Source: an aff. Roholtiella sp. LEGE 12411 | GTDB lineage: Bacteria > Cyanobacteriota > Cyanobacteriia > Cyanobacteriales > Nostocaceae | Assembly: GCF_015206995.1 (NCBI RefSeq) | Contig: NZ_JADEXR010000017.1 | Span: 1 to 64,000 of the forward strand | Direction of reading: 5' to 3' | DNA: 64,000 bases | In this document: positions 1 through 8,770 of the stretch, piece after piece | How positions within the stretch are numbered: position 1 is the stretch's first letter | How the letters are laid out: the number at the start of each line of letters is the position of its first letter | The notes under the pieces: generated by a model | Seen by the model: only the letters and a program-made list of their open reading frames with translations | The model's database searches: none | What the model was told of the DNA's origin: nothing | Translations under genes and position numbers: made by a program

Positions 1-18
1 GCCCCATGCCCCATCCCC
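1..18. repeat. CCCCATG heptamer tract at the window start
   Basis: Two and a half seven-base units (GCCCCATGCCCCATCCCC), the same family as that inside the kinase gene at the other end. No gene is seen before 163. Confidence 0.6.
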
Positions 19-162
19 AAGATTTTGCATCGGCAACCACTAAGGTAGCCGCATTGTCAAGTAATTTGTTTAAACTAAGAACACATGCTCAGTCTGTACA
101 GTTTACCCTGTGTTAGATTGAGCATACTGACTATAAATTTTCCCTCTGACGCAGCTGTCATT

Positions 163-1449
163 ATGGTGATTACAAAAAGTAGGCTTGTTTTGGGTGCTAC
201 GGCAGTGACACTCTCCACAATTGCTGTTACTAGTCTTGGCATTCACTCGCGAGGTCAGGCTTTATTTAAAGAAAGTCCTAAAGCATTGGTGGATGATGTA
301 TGGCAAATTATATACCGAAATTACGTAGATGGCACTTTCAATCAGGTAGATTGGCAGGCTGTTCGTAAAGAATACTTGGGCAAGTCCTACAGTAATCAAC
401 AAGAAGCTTATAAGTCCATCCGGGAGATGCTTAAAAAGCTAGAAGACCCATACACTCGGTTTATGGATCCAGAAGAATTCAAGAATATGCAGGTTGATAC
501 CTCTGGAGAATTGACAGGGATTGGGATCACAATCAGTCAGGATGAAAAAACGAAACAGCTGGTTGTAATTGCGCCAATTGAGGATACGCCAGCCTTTAAA
601 GCCGGGATTTTGTCCAAGGATGTCATCCTCAGCATCAACGGCAAAAGTACTAAGGGAATGGATACCAATCAAGCGGTATCACTAATTCGAGGTGAAGCAG
701 GAACGCAAGTTAACTTGACTATTCAGCGTAATGGTCAGACAAAACAGTTTGACATCAAACGAGCGCGGATTGAAATTCATCCGGTACGCTACTCCCAAAA
801 GCAAACTCCAGCGGGTAACATTGGCTACATTCGCCTAAATCAGTTTAGCGCTAATGCTGGTAAAGAAATGCAGAATGCTATCAAAGATTTAGAAGCCAAA
901 CAGGTATCTGCATATATTCTGGATCTGCGTGGTAATCCAGGCGGCTTGCTATTCTCTAGTGTAGAAATTGCTCGAATGTGGATGGATAGAGGCACAATTG
1001 TCTCTACTATTGACCGTCAGGGTGAGCAAGAGCGGGAAGAGGCTAACGGTAGGGCTTTGACGAATAGACCAATGGTGGTGCTGGTGGATAAAGGTTCAGC
1101 CAGTGCTAGCGAAATTCTCTCAGGAGCGTTGCAAGATAATAAACGTGCCACTGTTGTAGGGACTCAAACCTTTGGTAAGGGCTTGGTACAATCAGTGCGT
1201 CCCTTGGAAGATGGCTCAGGATTGGCAGTAACAATTGCTAAATACCATACCCCTAGTGGTAAAGATATTAATAAGCATGGCGTTGATCCAGATGTCAAGG
1301 TGGATTTAACCGATGCCCAGCGACAGGACTTGTGGCTTAATGAGCGTGAAAAACTCGGCACACTAGCAGATCCTCAATTCGCTAGAGCAGTGGAAATATT
1401 ACGTCAAAAAACTGCTGTTAGGGACACTGCCACACCAGTAAAGAATTAA
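163..1449 (+). CDS. ctpC: Carboxyl-terminal processing protease (peptidase S41), CtpC-like
   Basis: Serine endoprotease of the Tsp/CtpA family that trims C-termini of exported or thylakoid-lumen proteins. The 428-residue product starts with a hydrophobic export or anchor segment (about residues 8-24), followed by a PDZ domain around 'GELTGIGITISQD' and the S41 catalytic core. The motif GSASASE places the nucleophile at Ser314; the general-base Lys339 lies in TFGKG, 25 residues later, as in E. coli Tsp. The ATG at 163 is preferred over the in-frame ATG at 85 because the signal-like segment follows it directly. Cyanobacteria carry CtpA, CtpB and CtpC; the assignment to CtpC rests on my memory of the N-terminal sequence and is less certain than the family. 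Confidence 0.9.
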   Translation: MVITKSRLVLGATAVTLSTIAVTSLGIHSRGQALFKESPKALVDDVWQIIYRNYVDGTFNQVDWQAVRKEYLGKSYSNQQEAYKSIREMLKKLEDPYTRFMDPEEFKNMQVDTSGELTGIGITISQDEKTKQLVVIAPIEDTPAFKAGILSKDVILSINGKSTKGMDTNQAVSLIRGEAGTQVNLTIQRNGQTKQFDIKRARIEIHPVRYSQKQTPAGNIGYIRLNQFSANAGKEMQNAIKDLEAKQVSAYILDLRGNPGGLLFSSVEIARMWMDRGTIVSTIDRQGEQEREEANGRALTNRPMVVLVDKGSASASEILSGALQDNKRATVVGTQTFGKGLVQSVRPLEDGSGLAVTIAKYHTPSGKDINKHGVDPDVKVDLTDAQRQDLWLNEREKLGTLADPQFARAVEILRQKTAVRDTATPVKN

Positions 1450-1469
1450 ATTTAGCTAAATTTAGAATT

Positions 1470-1543
1470 AGGACTAGCCCTTTTGAAAAAATAGGTGTTT
1501 GAGTTACCTCGTCGGTCTACAACAAATTGAAAGGGTTAGTCCT
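1470..1543. repeat. 74-bp inverted-repeat element
   Basis: The ends are imperfect inverted repeats: AGGACTAGCCCTTTTGAA on the left, and AGGACTAACCCTTTCAA when the right end is read on the other strand (about 15 of 17 match). It sits just after the protease stop codon and is followed at 1544-1561 by a short perfect hairpin (ATAGCCTT, 2-base loop, AAGGCTAT). It contains no coding sequence, so it is either a small MITE or a long transcription-terminating hairpin. Confidence 0.5.
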
Positions 1544-1623
1544 ATAGCCTTGAAAGGCTATTCCCTGCTATGCAACAATGACAGCAAATCAAATACGCGA
1601 TCGCATTAATCTTCCACAAGTCA

Positions 1624-1659
1624 AATAGCGCAGAGAAAAAATAAATCCTCTGCGCTATT
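1624..1659. terminator. Hairpin terminator between convergent ctpC and guaA
   Basis: A 12-bp perfect stem (AATAGCGCAGAG paired with CTCTGCGCTATT, 12-nt loop) followed by TTGT lies between the plus-strand protease and the minus-strand guaA. The stem ends in A/T on both sides, so it could serve both transcripts. Confidence 0.6.
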
Positions 1660-1766
1660 TTGTCTTGAAAAGTTTCCTACGCTGGGTTTCCCGGCTTTCC
1701 TTCGGAACGCTTATGCGAACGCGGAACTTTTCGCTGCATTAATCCCTGCGCTCCTTTGCGTTTAAA

Positions 1767-3389
1767 TCATTCCCACTCAATAGTTCCAGGCGGCTTGGAA
1801 GTGATATCATAAACAACCCGATTCACACCTTTGACCTCATTCACAATCCGCGTGGAAATCACTTCCAGCACATCGTAAGGCACACGTGCCCAATCAGCAG
1901 TCATACCATCTTCACTGGTAACAATCCGCAAGACGATTGGATAAGCATAGGTACGTTTATCCCCCATAACCCCCACACTGCGAATCGGTAGCAATACAGC
2001 AAACGCTTGCCAAAAATCATGATACATGCCGCGTTGGTTAATTTCTTGCCGCACAATCAAATCTGCATCGCGCAAAATGTTTAACCGTTCAGCGGTTACT
2101 TCGCCTAGGATGCGAATCGCTAAACCAGGGCCGGGGAAAGGTTGCCGTTGAACAATTTCTTCTGGTAAACCAATAGAACGCCCTACTTTGCGGACTTCAT
2201 CCTTAAACAGTTTCCGCAGCGGTTCTACTAGTTTAAATCGCAGGTCTTTGGGCAAACCGCCAACATTGTGATGACTCTTGATTTTCACTGCTACCCGTTC
2301 ACCAGTTTGCGGATCAACATTGGTGTCAGCCGATTCGATCACATCTGGGTAAAGAGTGCCTTGAGCCAAATAGTCAAACTGACCGAGGCGTTTAGATGTT
2401 TCTTCAAACACACTAATGAATTCATGCCCGATGCGACGGCGTTTTTCTTCGGGATCTGTAACACCAGTGACCATCGCCAAGAAGCGATCGCGAGCATTTA
2501 CATACTCTACCGGAATATGAAATTGTTCTTTAAATAGTTTCAGTAATCGTTCTGGCTCTAATTTACGCATAAAGCCTTGATCGATAAACACGCAAGTCAG
2601 CTGATCCCCGATTGCTTTATACAGCAAGAAGGCCAGGGTAGAAGAATCTACTCCCCCAGACAGTGCCAACAACACCCGCTTTTCGCCAACTCTAGCGCGA
2701 ATTTCCCGAATTGCTTCTTCGACAAAAGCCGCTGTTGTCCAAGTTGGTTCACAGTCGCAGATGTGGTAGACAAAGTTACGGATTAATGCCAAACCACCAA
2801 TCGAATGTACTACTTCTGGATGGAACTGAACGCCATAAAGTTTCCTTTCGTGGTCTGCAATGGCAGCACAAGGAGTATTTTCTGTATGTGCCAGCAATTC
2901 AAACCCTGGTGGCATTTGTGTAACTGAGTCTCCGTGACTCATCCACATGGTAGTGCCATCTTCAACATTAGTCAGCAAGTCTGTGGGATCATCAATATAT
3001 AATGATGCTTTGCCATACTCGCCTCGCTCAGCCTTGGCCACTTCCCCGCCGAGTTGGCTGACCATCAGCTGCATACCGTAGCAGACACCTAAAATAGGTA
3101 TTCCCAAGTTCCAGATTTCTGGGTCACAATGAGGAGCATTCTCACTATAAACTGAACTCGGCCCACCCGAAAAGATGATCCCTTTAGGATTGAGTTGGCG
3201 TAAATGTGCAGCTGTAGTACGATAGGACAAGACTTCTGAATATACTTGAGTTTCGCGGATGCGACGGGCAATCAGTTCGGAATATTGAGAACCGAAGTCC
3301 AGAATCACAACCAATTGGCGATCAAGTCGCCTAATGTTTTCTAGTGCTTGAGGCGCTTGTTCTGTTAGTAGAGTCACCGCTGTATTCAT
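1767..3389 (-). CDS. guaA: GMP synthase (glutamine-hydrolysing)
   Basis: Converts XMP to GMP using ATP and glutamine, the last step of guanine nucleotide synthesis, in the cytoplasm. The 540-residue length is normal for a single-chain GuaA. The N-terminal class I glutaminase carries GVCYGMQ with nucleophile Cys103 and a QFHPEV histidine motif. The ATP-pyrophosphatase P-loop is [12 protein letters not shown]. The C-terminal dimerisation domain ends in [11 protein letters not shown], the standard GuaA terminus. It lies downstream of cbiD on the same strand with a 229-base gap, so it probably has its own promoter. Identification is secure. Confidence 0.98.
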   Translation of the reverse strand: MNTAVTLLTEQAPQALENIRRLDRQLVVILDFGSQYSELIARRIRETQVYSEVLSYRTTAAHLRQLNPKGIIFSGGPSSVYSENAPHCDPEIWNLGIPILGVCYGMQLMVSQLGGEVAKAERGEYGKASLYIDDPTDLLTNVEDGTTMWMSHGDSVTQMPPGFELLAHTENTPCAAIADHERKLYGVQFHPEVVHSIGGLALIRNFVYHICDCEPTWTTAAFVEEAIREIRARVGEKRVLLALSGGVDSSTLAFLLYKAIGDQLTCVFIDQGFMRKLEPERLLKLFKEQFHIPVEYVNARDRFLAMVTGVTDPEEKRRRIGHEFISVFEETSKRLGQFDYLAQGTLYPDVIESADTNVDPQTGERVAVKIKSHHNVGGLPKDLRFKLVEPLRKLFKDEVRKVGRSIGLPEEIVQRQPFPGPGLAIRILGEVTAERLNILRDADLIVRQEINQRGMYHDFWQAFAVLLPIRSVGVMGDKRTYAYPIVLRIVTSEDGMTADWARVPYDVLEVISTRIVNEVKGVNRVVYDITSKPPGTIEWE

Positions 3390-3618
3390 GACCGGTAGAT
3401 GTATGTCTGTTAGGGATAAATCGTCGCTCTGGGGTCTAACGTGTCACCATTTCGCTGCCTGGTCAGGCTGATAATGGGATGAAGAATTTCTGCAAACGCA
3501 AACTTAAGTACGTCTGCTGAGCTTGTGAATCTGAGATGGTATTAAAACGATAAATTTACCCTAGAGTGGCTACTGCAAAAATTATTTATTTGGATTGTTT
3601 ACGATTATTCATAATAAA

Positions 3619-4734
3619 TTAACATAGTTTCCCCATCAGCAGGCCAGCAGTTTTACTCTTCACGATAATTTTGCGATCGCGGTCAAACAGAATAGAGCCA
3701 CACACAATTACCTGTACATCCCGGTCACTATGGCTTTGGATGTATTCTTGGCAACGAGCATCAATGGTTGAAGCGATCGCACTATAAACTTGATTTACCC
3801 AATCGCTGCCAGTTGAAGCATCGAGCGATCGTAAGTATGTCAGTGCTGCTTCAGCAGTAGCACTATCAAATACTACTTGTATATCTGACGAATTTAACCC
3901 GGCTAGGGCACAATGCGCTGCCAGAATTTCCCGGCGTCCATCAGCAACGTGGTGATGAGTGTGAAAAATCCCCCCAGCCAGTTTCATCAGTTTGCCGTGA
4001 TAGCCAAATAATAAGATTTCTTTAACTTTCAGTACATCAGCTTCTACCAACATTGGCCCAAGCCAGTTAGCAGTTTTTACTAATTGCTCTGGATTAATAC
4101 CTAGTTTCCGCGCCAAATCTAGGCCATTCTCCCCAATACAGAATACCAAACTTTCAAAACGACTGGCTTTATTTTGTAACTCGGCCCGAAAAGCTGCAAG
4201 CTGATCAGGTGTACTCAAAGGCTGAGAAATGCCGCTTGTTCCCAAAAGAGAAAGTCCTTCAACAACACCGAAGGCTGCATTTGAGGTACGAACAGCAAGC
4301 GATCGCCCCTCCGGTAAAATAATCGTCACCGTGATTTTCTCTCCCGGTGTTAGTAAACGACGCAAATTCTCTTGTAATAGCCGATGAGCATAAGCATAAA
4401 TAGCCGGCTGATCACCTGCATTCATCTGCCTACCAATTCCTTCCCCCCCTTGAATAATTACAGCTTCTTCCCCCTCTTCTCGCCATTCCACCATTGACCA
4501 AATCGGTGTATTTCTAGTCAAGTCAAGATTATCACCCGGCTCACTGCGAGTAATTGCCAAAGCCATGCTCTGGGATAGTCCTGCTACCTGTTCAATTGGT
4601 ATTTCAGCGATTTGGGCTGGTTCAATCAAATCTACCGATACTACGCTTAAGGATTGGCGATCGCATAACCAATGTAAAGCTGCAACAGCAGAAGCACAAG
4701 CAAATACGGGGAGTGTGTATCCAGAACGGGACAT
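3619..4734 (-). CDS. cbiD: Cobalt-precorrin-5B (C1)-methyltransferase CbiD
   Basis: Methylates C1 of cobalt-precorrin-5B in the anaerobic (early cobalt insertion) branch of cobalamin synthesis. The 371-residue product has typical CbiD features: the N-terminal YTLPVFACASAVAAL segment, the glycine-rich AFGVVEGLSLLGTSGI motif, and a histidine cluster GGIFHTHHHVADGR near the C-terminal third. No other cobalamin gene is adjacent, so it is a scattered pathway gene here. Codons near its 5' end are duplicated about 0.5 kb upstream (5153-5218). The start is the only good ATG before the conserved N-terminus. Confidence 0.93.
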   Translation of the reverse strand: MSRSGYTLPVFACASAVAALHWLCDRQSLSVVSVDLIEPAQIAEIPIEQVAGLSQSMALAITRSEPGDNLDLTRNTPIWSMVEWREEGEEAVIIQGGEGIGRQMNAGDQPAIYAYAHRLLQENLRRLLTPGEKITVTIILPEGRSLAVRTSNAAFGVVEGLSLLGTSGISQPLSTPDQLAAFRAELQNKASRFESLVFCIGENGLDLARKLGINPEQLVKTANWLGPMLVEADVLKVKEILLFGYHGKLMKLAGGIFHTHHHVADGRREILAAHCALAGLNSSDIQVVFDSATAEAALTYLRSLDASTGSDWVNQVYSAIASTIDARCQEYIQSHSDRDVQVIVCGSILFDRDRKIIVKSKTAGLLMGKLC

Positions 4735-4784
4735 TTTTTAAATTTAAACCACGAGTAGCCCATACGCGATATTTTGTCACACAC

Positions 4785-4885
4785 AGGACTTACGCAACTG
4801 GCATATTATTTGAAGTTCGTAGTAAGGACTTTAGTCCTCACTACAAACAAAAAATTGAGATTTTTGTGACACTTGCGTAAGTCCT
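4785..4885. repeat. MITE-like element, family A (AGGACTTACGCAA ends), 101 bp
   Basis: Perfect 13-bp terminal inverted repeats AGGACTTACGCAA bound a 101-bp non-coding element upstream of cbiD. The same ends bound 30362-30576. A decayed copy lies at 38622-38703, and a lone end at 59796-59809. No transposase is present. The repeated, sharply ended structure supports a non-autonomous mobile element. Confidence 0.7.
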
Positions 4886-4893
4886 GACACAGA

Positions 4894-5079
4894 TCACTGT
4901 TGGTCGGTCAGATCCAATGCAGTGTTAGCCTGCTGAGTACTGCTTACTGCTGCTTCTACCTTTTGGCGAATCGCTACTTGAACCTTCTCATCAAAATCGG
5001 GATCGTCGGGGCTTGCAACAATCCTACGCGGACGCTTCTCAACAAAATCTGGTTTTTTAGTTGCGATGCCTAGGTTGGG
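4894..5079 (-). pseudogene. C-terminal remnant of an unidentified protein
   Basis: An open frame of 61 codons on the minus strand has protein-like composition (charged stretch VASPDDPDFDEK, then VAIRQKVEAAV) and ends in TDQQ and a TGA stop. It has no start codon. Going upstream it meets an in-frame TAG inside a palindrome-like interspersed repeat (about 5062-5095). This fits the surviving 3' end of a gene whose 5' part was replaced by repeat DNA. I do not recognise the family. It lies between the MITE and the cbiD duplicate, in a small decay tract. Confidence 0.45.
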
Positions 5080-5152
5080 CTACGCCTACGCATCCTGAAA
5101 CAAGCTATATACGTCCTAGATTTTAGCACCTCACTGTTAGAGCGTTGCTCCC

Positions 5153-5218
5153 GCTTAAGTGTTGGCGATCGCGTAACCAATGTAAAGCTGCGACGGCAGA
5201 AGCACAAGCAAATACGGT
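5153..5218 (-). pseudogene. Duplicated fragment of the cbiD 5' end
   Basis: About 66 bases nearly copy cbiD positions 4644-4710 in the same orientation. Read on the minus strand it gives TVFACASAVAALHWLRDRQ against PVFACASAVAALHWLCDRQ in cbiD. There is no start codon or flanking cbiD sequence, so this is a non-functional segmental duplicate. Its right edge runs directly into the 38-bp interspersed repeat at 5219. Confidence 0.75.
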
Positions 5219-5255
5219 GTTAGTTTTCTTGGATAATTTATTTCTTGGAAGTCCC
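5219..5255 (+). repeat. 37-bp interspersed repeat, copy 1
   Basis: TTAGTTTTCTTGGATAATTT and the bases after it recur with a few mismatches at 34296-34332. It abuts the cbiD fragment and reaches the stop codon of the next minus-strand gene. Confidence 0.6.
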
Positions 5256-5551
5256 TAAACACCTACTTCTGATAATAGAGCCTGCATAGCTTCCCAAGAG
5301 AGTCCTTGTTGAATATAACGAGGTGCTTCAGGATTGTAAGGACTTGCTATGCGGTCAATGCTGAGAATTTTTGCTCCATCTGGCAGCACAGGCACATCTG
5401 CATCAAATGCTGTTGGGCGCATTAAAGAACTGGAAAAGCCTCTAAAAACAGCAATTTCATCCTGTTCATCAGCAATTTCTACCGTAACAATTAAGACTTC
5501 TTGCTGACGTTTGGCAGTGTATTGTTCCAGTCGCTTGCAAATAAAATTCAT
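5255..5551 (-). CDS. Conserved small cyanobacterial protein, function unknown
   Basis: A 98-residue soluble protein without signal peptide or membrane segment. The N-terminus (MNFICKRLEQYTAKRQQE) is basic; the middle (VLIVTVEIADEQDE) looks like a beta hairpin; an acidic/proline stretch (FDADVPVLPDGAKIL) precedes the C-terminal helix WEAMQALLSEVG. It resembles short proteins I associate with cyanobacteria and plastids (possibly DUF7734), but I cannot confirm the family. It lies 37 bases downstream of the DUF3177-like membrane protein gene on the same strand, so the two may be co-transcribed. No catalytic motif is visible. Confidence 0.7.
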   Translation of the reverse strand: MNFICKRLEQYTAKRQQEVLIVTVEIADEQDEIAVFRGFSSSLMRPTAFDADVPVLPDGAKILSIDRIASPYNPEAPRYIQQGLSWEAMQALLSEVGV

Positions 5552-5588
5552 TTTTTGAATTTTGAATATTTCAGTAGTGCAGCGACGA

Positions 5589-6182
5589 TTACTGTTGTGT
5601 AGCTGAGCGTCCCTGCTTGCCCAGCTTGATCAGGACAAAGTAGCTTAAGTATATTACATAAACTACTAAACTAATTATGGCAAGAAAGCCTAAGAAACCA
5701 GGCTTGGTATTAGGATGAAAATATTCTTTGAATAGTGATGGAGCCTCGAACCAGAGACGACAATAGGAAGCATTAATCACATTTTTGGAAAAAGCACAAC
5801 CTAGAAAAGGTATAAAAGCTAGCGTGTTCAAAATACAATAAACACTCACAGCCCAGCGCCAAGAAGTAAAAACCAGTTTTAATGCTCCACTAGTTTGATA
5901 CTCAATCTCATCGTTTAGATCCACCCAGAACCATAATGAAATGGGGATCAGTATCAGACCCATCAACCCAGAGATAAAGCTAACTGGATACTGGGCAATC
6001 ATTAAATAAATCGTGATTGCTAGTAAGCTTGATACTCGCCAGTAAATACCTAATAAGCGTTGTATCACTTCCACTTTTTGCACAAACGCCCAAATCAAGA
6101 GAATTAGGGGAATAATCACGGCAAATAACACTGCCAGTCGGTAGTCAATCCAAACAAAAGGGCGAAGCCAAATATCATTCAT
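5589..6182 (-). CDS. DUF3177-like integral membrane protein
   Basis: A 197-residue protein with about five hydrophobic helices: around residues 15-33 (LAVLFAVIIPLILLIWAF), 45-62, 65-85, 108-125 and 160-185. It ends in a short basic tail. The opening NDIWLRPFVWIDYRLAVLF matches my memory of the cyanobacterial DUF3177 family, which has no assigned function. It probably sits in the thylakoid or plasma membrane. It precedes the 98-residue gene by 37 bases on the same strand. No binding or catalytic residues can be named. Confidence 0.78.
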   Translation of the reverse strand: MNDIWLRPFVWIDYRLAVLFAVIIPLILLIWAFVQKVEVIQRLLGIYWRVSSLLAITIYLMIAQYPVSFISGLMGLILIPISLWFWVDLNDEIEYQTSGALKLVFTSWRWAVSVYCILNTLAFIPFLGCAFSKNVINASYCRLWFEAPSLFKEYFHPNTKPGFLGFLAIISLVVYVIYLSYFVLIKLGKQGRSATQQ

Positions 6183-6779
6183 AATTTTTCTCAGAAGATA
6201 AATAAAATATTTTTAATCAAAAGCGAGTATCAATAACCGAGATATCTGTCAGCTGTTAGCTAGCCAGTAGTTTATGTATCTTACATAACAGTTTAATCAA
6301 ATCAAACAGCCCAGAAGCTATCCGCATTACTGGGACTATATCCAAGTTATAACCAGACAGAGGTAGTACAGTTGTTTACGCCGATGAAGGAGAATAATTT
6401 TCTGAAATTTCACCTTCGTCTTTCTATATAAATAAAAAACAAGCAACTAGAGATCCCCAACTTAAATCTTGCTGTTATCTCTAGTAGACTCAAGGAGAGT
6501 TTCAAAACCCAACCTAATCTGTTCTAGATTCGGCACTTCCGGACAAACTATCTCTATTTTCTAGGAGCTAGAGGATCCTCTTAGAGAACAAAGTCCTCAA
6601 ATGAACAGGACTTAAATTTCTCCAACTCCAGATAAATCACTGAGTTTTCACCATTTGGGTGAAAATATTTCGGAGAAAGTAAGATTTTGCGTGGGAGTGG
6701 CGTGAAGGAGCAAGGTATCGGTCAATAGATCTTTGGTTGCTTGCCGACCAAAGGATGCGAAAGTTTACCAAATAAATTT
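6183..6779. other. Gene-free stretch downstream of cp12
   Basis: About 600 AT-rich bases between cp12 and the DUF3177 gene. No convincing gene or RNA was seen. A clear hairpin at 6645-6665 (TTTTCACC, loop ATTTG, GGTGAAAA) may end the cp12 transcript. The rest probably contains the promoter and leader of the minus-strand membrane protein gene. Confidence 0.5.
6645..6665. terminator. Hairpin downstream of cp12
   Basis: An 8-bp stem TTTTCACC/GGTGAAAA with a 5-base loop lies about 115 bases past the cp12 stop codon. The A/T-rich stem ends give a short U-run on either strand. Confidence 0.35.
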
Positions 6780-7025
6780 CTAGTCTTCGTAAACCCGGCA
6801 CTCAGCTGCATCTGGGTTGTCATCACAGTACTGTTCTAGAGAGTTTTTTGGTTTACCTTGGCGCTTGTGAGAAGCTTCGGCTTGTAATTCTTCTACTGCA
6901 TCCCAAGCCGCAGCACACTCTGGTGAGGTACTACCTGCCGCATCACAGACAGCACGAGCTTCTTCCACTTCTTCTTGGATTTTTTCTTGAATGTCGCTGT
7001 TTGCTTTTTCTTGGATGTTAGTCAT
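6780..7025 (-). CDS. CP12 protein (Calvin cycle regulator)
   Basis: CP12 is a small, largely disordered redox switch. When its cysteines are oxidised it ties GAPDH and phosphoribulokinase into an inactive complex in the dark. This 81-residue protein has the expected architecture: an acidic helical N-terminus (IQEEVEEARAVCDAAG), the core AAWDAVEELQAE, and a C-terminal loop YCDDNPDAAEC followed by RVYED. The four cysteines, C27, C37, C67 and C76, allow both disulfide loops, so it should be redox-active. It stands alone, divergent from the FIST gene. Several CP12 paralogues usually exist in one genome; which one this is cannot be told. Confidence 0.9.
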   Translation of the reverse strand: MTNIQEKANSDIQEKIQEEVEEARAVCDAAGSTSPECAAAWDAVEELQAEASHKRQGKPKNSLEQYCDDNPDAAECRVYED

Positions 7026-7401
7026 TGCTTTAGTCTCTTTGTGAGTTGTTAATACTAGTATAGAAAAACTTCAAAAATGGCTGTTTTTGGCTCTATGTCT
7101 CACCATTCTAATCACTTAGCTGATAAGTTAGTGTTTTAGCCTGATAATCCATATACTAATACAGGAAACTGCCGCATCTATACTGCATTCACTTTTATCT
7201 TTTAAGATTTTGTGGAGCCAGTACTACAGATGAATAATCATACAATATATTTTAGATGCATATATTTAGAGAATGACAACCCCAGCTTCCTGGGATTGGG
7301 AGATACAAAGGGCTGGCGTCAACTCTTGTTAAGATGCAATTCTTCTCAAAATTAAAGAATCAAAAACTACTAGTCTAAACAGAGAAAAAAGCCCAAAACT
7401 C
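7026..7401. other. Divergent promoter region between cp12 and the FIST gene
   Basis: 376 bases, AT-rich, without an open frame worth calling. It must carry the promoters for the minus-strand cp12 and the plus-strand FIST gene. No clear operator or riboswitch was recognised. Confidence 0.4.
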
Positions 7402-8628
7402 ATGGCAGACCAAATGCAGTGGGCAAATGCCCTATCAACCCGTCATTCTTTGGAAGCAGCTGTTACAGATGTGGTGGAACGAGCTGTCTCATCGTTAACA
7501 GCACCTCCAGATTTAGGGCTGGTATTCATTTCCTCTGCTTTTACGAGTGAATATTCCCGACTTTTACCCTTATTGGCTGAGAAACTTTCTGTACCAGTGC
7601 TAATTGGCTGTAGTGGTGGAGGTGTGATTGGAACAACAGTTAGTGGACAAACTCAAGAACTGGAAGCTGAACCAGCCATTAGCTTAACTTTGGCGCATCT
7701 TCCAGGGGTGAAGGTGCAAGTCTTTCATATTATTGCCGAAGAATTACCCGACTTAGATAGTCCGCCAGATGCTTGGTTAGATTTGCTTGGCGTACCACCA
7801 TCACCGACACCCCAATTCATCTTGCTGTCAAGTTCTTTCTCTTCGGGAATTAACGACTTATTGCAGGGGCTGGATTTTGCTTATCCTGGATCGGTGATCG
7901 TGGGTGGACAAGCTAGCGGTGGGGGTATGGGTGGTCGTATTGCCCTATTTTGTAACGATCGCCTGTATCGTGACGGCACAGTTGGTATAGCTTTAAGTGG
8001 CAATATTGTGCTGGAAACAATTGTGGCACAAGGATGCCGACCAATTGGTAAACCGTTGCAGGTCACAAAAGCCGATCGCAATATTATCTTGGAGTTGGAT
8101 GAGCAAGTACCTCTGGTGGTATTGCGAGATTTGATTGCGACTCTCAGCGAAAAAGAAAAGACTCTGGCACAACACTCTTTGTTTGTCGGTGTAGCAATGG
8201 ATGAATTTAAAGTTTCTTTGCAACAAGGAGACTTTTTAATTCGCGGCATACTGGGAGTAGATCCGACAGCAGGGGCGATCGCAATTGGCGATCGCGTCCG
8301 TCCCGGCCAACGCCTGCAATTCCATCTGCGTGATGCCGAAGCCTCCGCCGAAGACTTAGAATTACTCTTAAAAAGCTATCAACACCAACGAGAGACTGAA
8401 CCCTCTCCCTCTGCCGTAGCTGCTTTGATGTTTGCTTGTCTAGGGCGAGGTGAAGGACTATATGGAAAACCCAATTTTGATTCTGAGCTATTTAGACGCT
8501 ACCTTCAAGATATTCCTGTTGGCGGCTTTTTCTGCGGCGGCGAAATTGGCCCAGTTGGTGGTAGAACTTTCCTACACGCCTACACTTCAGCATTTGGAAT
8601 TTGCCGCCAAATCAGTGCTGAGTGCTGA
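7402..8628 (+). CDS. FIST-domain sensory protein (FIST N + FIST C)
   Basis: FIST domains are predicted small-ligand (possibly amino-acid) sensing modules, usually found with signalling domains; here the 408-residue protein is FIST alone and soluble. The N-terminal domain (about 25-215) contains the glycine-rich VLIGCSGGGVIGT and IVGGQASGGGMGGR motifs. The C-terminal domain (about 220-395) ends with the typical PVGGFFCGGEIGPVGG and FLHAYTSAFGI. The stop codon lies in a short TGCTGAG heptamer repeat, so the last residues may be repeat-derived. No kinase or cyclase is next to it. The partner is unknown. Confidence 0.88.
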   Translation: MADQMQWANALSTRHSLEAAVTDVVERAVSSLTAPPDLGLVFISSAFTSEYSRLLPLLAEKLSVPVLIGCSGGGVIGTTVSGQTQELEAEPAISLTLAHLPGVKVQVFHIIAEELPDLDSPPDAWLDLLGVPPSPTPQFILLSSSFSSGINDLLQGLDFAYPGSVIVGGQASGGGMGGRIALFCNDRLYRDGTVGIALSGNIVLETIVAQGCRPIGKPLQVTKADRNIILELDEQVPLVVLRDLIATLSEKEKTLAQHSLFVGVAMDEFKVSLQQGDFLIRGILGVDPTAGAIAIGDRVRPGQRLQFHLRDAEASAEDLELLLKSYQHQRETEPSPSAVAALMFACLGRGEGLYGKPNFDSELFRRYLQDIPVGGFFCGGEIGPVGGRTFLHAYTSAFGICRQISAEC

Positions 8629-8770
8629 GTGCCTTTGCATCAGTCTTTAATGATCAGCATTCAACCAAACACGTATGATTCAGCTGACACGCTCAAATGT
8701 TGACCTGAAAGCAAGTTTTCATTTCAAAACTCATAACTAAAAACTCCGGACTGGCCACGCCCCGCTACCG

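Noticed and set aside
1578-1628. 16-codon frame starting MTANQIRDRINL
   Set aside because: Looks like the start of a protein but stops at once at the terminator hairpin; too short to support.
3390-3618. Riboswitch before guaA
   Set aside because: No purine-riboswitch core or other known structure could be recognised in the 229 bases.
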